Source: Phycisphaerales bacterium UBA6054
Lineage (GTDB): Bacteria > Planctomycetota > Phycisphaerae > Phycisphaerales > UBA1924
Direction: 5' to 3'
DNA: 10,797 nucleotides
Assembly (NCBI GenBank): GCA_002429045.1
Contig: DIYM01000033.1
Location: 1-10,797, forward strand
The position numbers and the translations under genes are program-made. Positions 6,950 to 10,797 of this stretch are shown piece after piece (positions within the stretch are counted from its first letter, which is position 1; each line of letters opens with the position of its first letter). Under the pieces are notes generated by a model. The model saw nothing but the letters and a program-made list of their open reading frames with translations, searched no databases and was not told the origin of the DNA.

Positions 6950-8503
6950 TTACGCGTTGATCACGCGGCCCTCTGATGCCAGCGCCGCCTCGTGCACGCT
7001 CTCGTGCATCGTCGGGTGGGCGTGGACGGTCGCGATGAGTTCTTCGGTCGTCGCCTCGAGGCGGCGGGCCAGCGAGAGTTCTGCGATCAGTTCGGTCGCC
7101 TGATCGCCCATGATGTGGGCGCCGAGGATCTCGCCGCGGGGCAAGCCGCGGATGATCTTGGTGAAGCCGTCGGTGTGCTTGGCCGCGATCGCCTTTCCGA
7201 GCGCGGTGAACGGGAACTTCCCGGTCTCGTAGTCCTCGCCCTTCTTCATGCCCTTGGCCTTGAGCGCCTGCTCTGTGAAGCCGACGGACCCGACCTGCGG
7301 CTGGCAGTAGGTGCAGCCCGGGATGACCGTGTAGTCCATCGGGATCGGCTCGTGGTCGAGCTTCTTCTCTTTCCAGGCGAAGCGCTCGACGCAGAGGATG
7401 GCCTCCTCGCCGGCGACGTGGGCGAGCCAGGGCGGGCCGATGACGTCGCCGATCGCGTAGACGCCGTCGACGCTGGTCTTGTAGTCGAGCGCGACCGGCT
7501 CGGCGGGCGAGTCCGGGCCGAGGGGGACGTAGTCGGTTTTGATATGCCCGTTGGCGGTCTCGAGCTTGAGCGCGTCATCGAAGAGCCCGTCGAAGCGACC
7601 GACGACCCCGATCGCGAGCAGGACCTTGTCCCCCTTGACGATTTCCTTCTTCGACTCGTCGGTCTTGCCGTCCTTGAAGGGCGCGACGGTGACGTCGACG
7701 CCGGCCTTCGTCTTCTTGATGTCGACGACGCCGGTGGAGGTCCTGATGTTGAAACCCTGCTTCTTGTACAGCGCGGTCATCGCCTTGCCGACCTCTTCGT
7801 CCTCGATCGGGACGAGCCGGTCCTGCATCTCGATGATGGTGACCTCGGAGCCGAACTGCTTGTAGAAGTAACCGAACTCCATGCCGATGGCCCCGGCGCC
7901 GACGACGATGAGGTGGTCCGGCTTCTCCTTGTTGAACATGGCCTCTCGGGCACCCCAGATGGTGTCGCCGTCGAACCGGGCGAAGGGCAGGTCGCGCGCG
8001 ACGGATCCGGTCGCGACGATCACCTTGTCGGCGGTGACGGTCTCGCGTGCCTTCTTGGCGGGCGTGGCGGGTGCGCTGGTGAGTTCCTCCTGAACCTCGC
8101 AGTCGTACAGCTCGACCGTGCAGGGCTTGCCGCCCGAAGCGCCCTTGACGATCTTGGCGTGGGCGACGTGGTGCTCGATCTTGTTTTTCTTCATCAGGAA
8201 CTCGACGCCCTTGTTGAGCTTGTTGGCGACGTCGCGCGAGCGTCCGATGACCTTGTCCCAGTCGAAGTTGACCTGGCCGTCGATCGAGAGACCCCAGTCC
8301 TGCTTGTGCGCGAGTTTTTCCATGAGCTCGGCGTTGGAGAGCAGGGCCTTGGAGGGGATGCAGCCCCAGTTGAGGCACACCCCGCCCAGCTTGGCGCGGT
8401 CGACGATGCCGGTCTTGTAGCCGAGCTGCGCAGCCCGGATGGCCCCGACATAGCCGCCGGGCCCGCCGCCGATCACCAGGACGTCGTAGTGCTTGTTGGC
8501 CAT
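6950..8503 (-). CDS. lpdA: Dihydrolipoyl dehydrogenase (E3)
   Basis: This cytoplasmic FAD enzyme reoxidises dihydrolipoyl groups with NAD+ for the pyruvate and 2-oxoglutarate dehydrogenase complexes and the glycine cleavage system. Visible motifs are the FAD-binding GGGPGG (12-17), the redox disulfide Cys43/Cys48 in GGVCLNWGCIPSK, ATGS (164-167), the NAD-binding GAGAIG (202-207), the second FAD motif AIGDV (350-354) and the dimer-interface base His496 with Glu501 in HAHPTMHE. At 517 residues it exceeds the usual length of about 460-480. The extra length lies at about 118-158 (an Ala/Pro/Lys linker, APATPAKKA) and about 325-341. Cys397 and Cys400 form CTYC where many homologues have a T-H-P stretch. 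The ATG at 8503 has GGAG 10 nt upstream, and no partner E1/E2 gene is adjacent. With a divergent neighbour upstream and its own terminator, the gene appears monocistronic. Confidence 0.97.
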   Translation of the reverse strand: MANKHYDVLVIGGGPGGYVGAIRAAQLGYKTGIVDRAKLGGVCLNWGCIPSKALLSNAELMEKLAHKQDWGLSIDGQVNFDWDKVIGRSRDVANKLNKGVEFLMKKNKIEHHVAHAKIVKGASGGKPCTVELYDCEVQEELTSAPATPAKKARETVTADKVIVATGSVARDLPFARFDGDTIWGAREAMFNKEKPDHLIVVGAGAIGMEFGYFYKQFGSEVTIIEMQDRLVPIEDEEVGKAMTALYKKQGFNIRTSTGVVDIKKTKAGVDVTVAPFKDGKTDESKKEIVKGDKVLLAIGVVGRFDGLFDDALKLETANGHIKTDYVPLGPDSPAEPVALDYKTSVDGVYAIGDVIGPPWLAHVAGEEAILCVERFAWKEKKLDHEPIPMDYTVIPGCTYCQPQVGSVGFTEQALKAKGMKKGEDYETGKFPFTALGKAIAAKHTDGFTKIIRGLPRGEILGAHIMGDQATELIAELSLARRLEATTEELIATVHAHPTMHESVHEAALASEGRVINA

Positions 8504-8630
8504 GCTGTGAGTGCTCCGTGGGGGCTGCGGGGCGTGCCCGTCCCGGGTGCGGGACGCGCGGCTCGCCCGGTGGGTTCTCGGTCGGTCCAGACGCGATCGA
8601 TGGTACGCGCCGGGGCCGATCGAGTCGCCC

Positions 8631-8644
8631 CGAACAGGTGTTCG
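8631..8644. promoter_or_regulatory. Candidate LexA (SOS) box
   Basis: CGAACAGGTGTTCG matches the Gram-positive-type LexA operator consensus CGAAC-RNRY-GTTCG at every defined position. It lies in the divergent gap, 128 bp from the lpdA start and 162 bp from the start at 8806. It abuts the upstream edge of the weak -35 candidate for lpdA. Neither neighbour is a known SOS gene, and I do not know this organism's LexA specificity, so the site is suggestive only. Confidence 0.4.
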
Positions 8645-8791
8645 GCGCCCCCCGGTTTGCCCGATTCTGGGACCCGGGCACGCTGATCCGAGCCCCTCGG
8701 ACCGCGCGCACGCGCGTCGAGCCAGAACTCCCTACCAACCCGGGCGGGAATGGGATACCTTGGGGTCCGACGCGGATCGCCATAAGCCCAC

Positions 8792-8800
8792 GGAGGAGAG
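8792..8800 (+). promoter_or_regulatory. Strong ribosome binding site deciding the 8806 start
   Basis: GGAGGAGAG precedes ATG 8806 by 5 nt. It selects this start within a frame that stays open back to 8518 and would otherwise add 96 residues of untypical sequence. Confidence 0.85.
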
Positions 8801-8805
8801 ACCAG

Positions 8806-9630
8806 ATGAACACCGCCAGACCCATCCCGCTTGCCTTGCTCGCGCTATCCGCCTCGGGGGGCGCAGCCATGGCCCAACCGATCGTGCTCGATGTCGATCA
8901 GGCCCGCTCGAGCGTTGAGATCACGATCACGCTGAACACACCGGTCGGGAACCAGACCGACAGCGACAGTTCGCCCGTGACCGGTTTCATCCAACTCGGC
9001 GCGGACGATTACGCCGATCCGATGTCCGCGGTGTTCTACGACGCCGATATTGCCCTGACCGAAGACCTCGCTCTGAACTGGAGCTTCGGCTTCGCGGGCT
9101 TCGCAAACGCCTCGGTCACCGGCGCCGGTCTCGCCGCCGCCGAGCCGGGTGTGCCCGAGGGCCCCGTCCCGGTGGCCGAGGGTTCGTTCGAGGTCCCAGA
9201 GATCTCGCTCATCCCGCGCGGCATCGCGACCACCAACTACGACATCCTCATCGTCGGAACCGATTCCGTCGTTGTCGATCTCGGTGCCGACGGGGCGGTG
9301 GGTTCCGCCCTCAGCGGCACGCTTGTCGGTCTGGGAGGCGGCGTGATCGAACTGTCCACGACCACGTCGTTCACCGACACCGTGACCCTGATCGACGGGG
9401 TGGTCACCGCCGACGTGACCACCACCGCCAGCGTGGTCGCCGTCGCCACGCTGCCGGGCTGCCCCGCCGATGTCGCCGCACCCTTCGGCTCGCTCAACTT
9501 CTTCGATGTCTCGGCGTTCATCAACGCGTTCGTGGCCCAGGACCCCAGCGCCGATTTCCTCGTTGACGGCGTGTTCAACTTCTTCGATGTCTCCGCCTAC
9601 ATCGCTTCCTTCTCGGCCGGTTGCCCCTGA
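8806..9630 (+). CDS. Small exported beta-rich protein with C-terminal GC-type dockerin
   Basis: This 274-residue protein has a clear signal peptide, with cleavage after AMA (about residue 23) giving a mature start at QPIVLDV. The body (about 25-215) is rich in Val/Thr/Ser and appears all-beta (SSVEITITLNT, DTVTLIDGVVTADVTTT), with short acidic loops and no catalytic motif. I do not recognise a family for it. Cys219 begins the dockerin, and Cys273 in the final GCP ends it. The first repeat has the 13-residue loop DVAAPFGSLNFFD. The second has a 12-residue DFLVDGVFNFFD, closer to an ordinary calcium-binding dockerin loop. The gene is followed 1 nt after its stop by an imperfect hairpin. It may be an envelope protein of unknown function; export and domain are well supported, function is not. 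Confidence 0.9.
   Translation: MNTARPIPLALLALSASGGAAMAQPIVLDVDQARSSVEITITLNTPVGNQTDSDSSPVTGFIQLGADDYADPMSAVFYDADIALTEDLALNWSFGFAGFANASVTGAGLAAAEPGVPEGPVPVAEGSFEVPEISLIPRGIATTNYDILIVGTDSVVVDLGADGAVGSALSGTLVGLGGGVIELSTTTSFTDTVTLIDGVVTADVTTTASVVAVATLPGCPADVAAPFGSLNFFDVSAFINAFVAQDPSADFLVDGVFNFFDVSAYIASFSAGCP
9460..9627 (+). other. GC-type dockerin domain with one canonical-like loop
   Basis: This segment encodes residues 219-274. The second loop, DFLVDGVFNFFD, keeps Asp at positions 1, 5 and 12 and Gly at position 6 with no inserted residue. The other seven repeats in the window read D-x-A-x-P-x-G in the same place. Confidence 0.85.
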
Positions 9631-9631
9631 C

Positions 9632-9680
9632 CGCTTCGGGGCCGCGGAGACCGCCCCAGAGACGCCGCGGGGCCCGAGCG
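9632..9680 (+). terminator. Imperfect GC hairpin after the small dockerin gene
   Basis: Starting 1 nt after the stop, CGCT, CGGG and CCGCGG pair with CCGCGG, CCCG and AGCG. This gives 14 bp interrupted by a one-base bulge and a small internal loop, with a 17-nt apical loop. No T-tract follows, so this is a possible factor-dependent terminator or 3'-end stabiliser. Confidence 0.4.
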
Positions 9681-9696
9681 TCCGAGAACCCGGTCT

Positions 9697-9726
9697 GGGA
9701 ATCCCTGCGAGCCGATGCGGATTCCC
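9697..9726. repeat. 8-bp inverted repeat with two-turn spacing before the last gene
   Basis: GGGAATCC (9697-9704) and GGATTCCC (9719-9726) are exact reverse complements separated by 14 bp, so half-site centres lie 22 bp apart, about two helical turns. The repeat ends 4 bp before an AT-rich TATATT (9731-9736). The geometry suits a dimeric regulator bound just upstream of a promoter; an RNA hairpin is the alternative. Confidence 0.45.
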
Positions 9727-9730
9727 GTGG

Positions 9731-9736
9731 TATATT
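9731..9736 (+). promoter_or_regulatory. Candidate -10 element of the last gene
   Basis: TATATT is a rare AT-rich hexamer in this GC-rich window and lies 34 bp before ATG 9771, which would give a leader of about 28 nt. No TTGACA-like -35 is found at 16-19 bp spacing; the inverted repeat at 9697-9726 occupies that position. The promoter may be activator-dependent or use another sigma factor. Confidence 0.3.
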
Positions 9737-9758
9737 GAGTACTCTCGCCCAACGCATT

Positions 9759-9764
9759 GAGGAG
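9759..9764 (+). promoter_or_regulatory. Ribosome binding site deciding the 9771 start
   Basis: GAGGAG lies 6 nt before ATG 9771 and 9 nt before the in-frame ATG at 9774. It excludes the upstream part of the frame, which opens near 9621. Confidence 0.8.
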
Positions 9765-9770
9765 CGTGTC

Positions 9771-10796
9771 ATGATGAAGATGTGTTCACCCGCGGGGCTG
9801 CTGGCCGCCGGGGCTGTGGTCATGGGATCGATCGGCGGCGCGGCGTGCTCGGCGAGCGCCCAGGAGATCGTCCTGCAGAACGATTCCCTGACGGACGGCG
9901 GCTCGGTCAACGTCTGCCCGTGTTTCACCCAGGGCGAAGAGGCGGCCGTCTGGCTCACCAGCCCATGCGACGGGAACATCGTCGGGATCCAGGTCTTCTG
10001 GAAGTCGTTCTTCGGCGGCGCCGAACAGGTCATCGAAGACGCCATCCTCGTCTACGAGGGCGGCACGTTCCCCAACCCCGGCCCGCTCAAGGACGAACTG
10101 CTCGCGCCGCTCATGACCGACGGCGGTCTCAACGAGTTCCGGTTCAAGGACGAGAACCAGAGCGTCCCCATCTCGATCCCGGTCTCGGAAGGCGAGGAGT
10201 TCGTCGTTTCGTTCGTGTTCTTCAGCAACAACGCGAGCGATACGTTCGCGCCGAGCGTGGTCTCGGACGACTCGGGCTGCCAGCAGCAGAAGAACGCCGT
10301 CCGCGTCAACGGCAACAGCTGGCAGAACGCCTGCTCGCTCGGCGTGTCGGGCGACTGGGTGATCCGCGCCATCGTCGAGTGCACCGCCGAACCGACCGGC
10401 GCGGTGTGCCTGCCCGACGGATCGTGCGCCGACGGCCTGACCGAAGCCGACGCGATCGCGCTCGGCGGCGTGTTCAACGGTGCGGGCAGCGATTGCGGCG
10501 ATGTCCAGTGTCTCGGAGCCTGCTTCGTGCCGGGCACCGGCGCGTGCCTCCAGTTCGACAAGGCGACCTGCGACGCGGTCAGCGGCCAGTGGCAGGGACC
10601 GGGCACGACGGACTGCGACAACTGCCCGGCGGATCTCGCCGCCCCGTTCGGCACACTCAACTTCTTCGACATCAGCGCCTTCATCGGGTTGTTCAACACC
10701 GGAGACCCCGCCGCCGATCTCGCCGCTCCCTTCGGCAGCCTCAACTTCTTCGATGTCGCCGAGTACATCGCCCAGTTCAACACCGGCTGCCCCTGA
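9771..10796 (+). CDS. Exported protein with two Cys-rich modules and C-terminal GC-type dockerin
   Basis: This 341-residue protein has a signal peptide (1-30, ASA-QE). Cys26 in GGAAC is a poor lipobox, so signal peptidase I is more likely. The body (about 31-205) is beta-rich (IVGIQVFWKSFFG, FVVSFVFFSNN) with paired cysteines (49/51, 66, 170, 188, 204) and looks like a secreted recognition or jelly-roll-type domain; I cannot name the family. Two Cys-rich modules follow: about 210-247 (GAVCLPDGSC, GGVFNGAGSDC) and about 249-282 (GACFVPGTGAC, GQWQGPGTTDC), a module style common in planctomycete exported proteins. Residues 285-341 are two dockerin repeats ending GCP. The start at 9771 has GAGGAG 6 nt upstream. 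The gene lies 140 bp downstream of another dockerin gene on the same strand, with an inverted repeat between them. Binding target and function are unknown. Confidence 0.91.
   Translation: MMKMCSPAGLLAAGAVVMGSIGGAACSASAQEIVLQNDSLTDGGSVNVCPCFTQGEEAAVWLTSPCDGNIVGIQVFWKSFFGGAEQVIEDAILVYEGGTFPNPGPLKDELLAPLMTDGGLNEFRFKDENQSVPISIPVSEGEEFVVSFVFFSNNASDTFAPSVVSDDSGCQQQKNAVRVNGNSWQNACSLGVSGDWVIRAIVECTAEPTGAVCLPDGSCADGLTEADAIALGGVFNGAGSDCGDVQCLGACFVPGTGACLQFDKATCDAVSGQWQGPGTTDCDNCPADLAAPFGTLNFFDISAFIGLFNTGDPAADLAAPFGSLNFFDVAEYIAQFNTGCP
10623..10793 (+). other. GC-type dockerin domain of the Cys-rich-module protein
   Basis: The segment encodes residues 285-341. Loops DLAAPFGTLNFFD and DLAAPFGSLNFFD are followed by helices ISAFIGLFN and VAEYIAQFN, bracketed by Cys285 and Cys340. 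The last residues of the Cys-rich module run straight into the first repeat. Confidence 0.87.
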
Positions 10797-10797
10797 T

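Larger units (their letters stand above)
8504..8805. other. 302-bp divergent intergenic region (lpdA / small dockerin protein)
   Basis: This GC-rich gap must hold the promoters of lpdA (minus) and of the gene at 8806 (plus). Visible elements are a 7-bp hairpin at 8539-8556 in the lpdA leader (arms CGTCCCG and CGGGACG), an SOS-box-like palindrome at 8631-8644, and a CG-rich dyad around 8703-8716. A very weak lpdA promoter candidate has -10 TACCAT (plus 8600-8605) and -35 GCGACT (8623-8628) at 17-bp spacing. For the plus-strand gene I see no convincing sigma-70 promoter; GATACC at 8754-8759 has no -35 partner. No credible small gene lies in the gap. Confidence 0.6.

Noticed and set aside
6992..8686. 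564-codon open frame on the plus strand opposite lpdA
   Set aside because: Its product is Asp/Leu/Val-rich and low in complexity, the mirror of lpdA codons. lpdA itself is unmistakable.
9796..9848. Lipoprotein signal in the 9771 gene (Cys26 in GGAAC)
   Set aside because: The lipobox would need Leu/Val/Ile at -3 and has Gly. An ASA-QE signal peptidase I site lies just downstream.
1..10797. CRISPR arrays, insertion sequences, tRNA or rRNA genes, integrase sites
   Set aside because: Reading both strands I found no regularly spaced repeats, terminal inverted repeats with a transposase, cloverleaf sequences or rRNA-like stretches.

Overview
The window is GC-rich, roughly two-thirds G+C by eye. 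It carries six protein genes and no recognisable RNA gene, mobile element or CRISPR array. It most likely comes from a planctomycete, probably class Phycisphaerae. Four consecutive exported proteins end in the same two-repeat C-terminal domain, with an NFFD core, a Cys at its start and a final Gly-Cys-Pro. This matches the GC-type dockerin domain known mainly from Planctomycetota. The chlamydial-Pmp-like beta-helix repeats, the choice-of-anchor-Q-like end and the Cys-rich modules fit the same group. The assignment rests on protein style only; no rRNA or taxonomic marker is present.

Layout. Bases 1-2865 (minus) hold the first 955 codons of a secreted KP-43-like subtilase whose 3' end lies beyond base 1. 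Bases 3073-4644 (minus) encode an exported protein with beta-propeller-like repeats and a dockerin tail. Bases 4808-6775 (minus) encode an exported right-handed beta-helix protein with a dockerin tail. Bases 6950-8503 (minus) encode dihydrolipoyl dehydrogenase (lpdA), the only cytoplasmic housekeeping gene here. Divergent from it, bases 8806-9630 (plus) encode a small exported beta-rich protein and bases 9771-10796 (plus) an exported protein with two Cys-rich modules, both with dockerin tails. The gaps are 140-302 bp. Hairpins or terminators lie between the minus-strand genes, so most genes look singly transcribed, each with its own leader and Shine-Dalgarno site.

How the genes relate. The five non-lpdA products all start with a signal peptide. 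Four share the same C-terminal module, and the subtilase may gain one beyond the window. The natural reading is a set of envelope or secreted proteins displayed through one docking or sorting partner that is not encoded here. lpdA (E3 of the 2-oxoacid dehydrogenase and glycine cleavage systems) looks functionally unrelated, with its own strong terminator. The 302-bp divergent region upstream of lpdA holds a 14-bp site matching the Gram-positive LexA/SOS box consensus, which is unexpected there.

Most worth checking: the shared dockerin tails and their unusual calcium loops; the SOS-box-like palindrome; the apparently duplicated subtilase prodomain; and a two-turn inverted repeat in front of the last gene. 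No fully novel system could be shown from this sequence alone.
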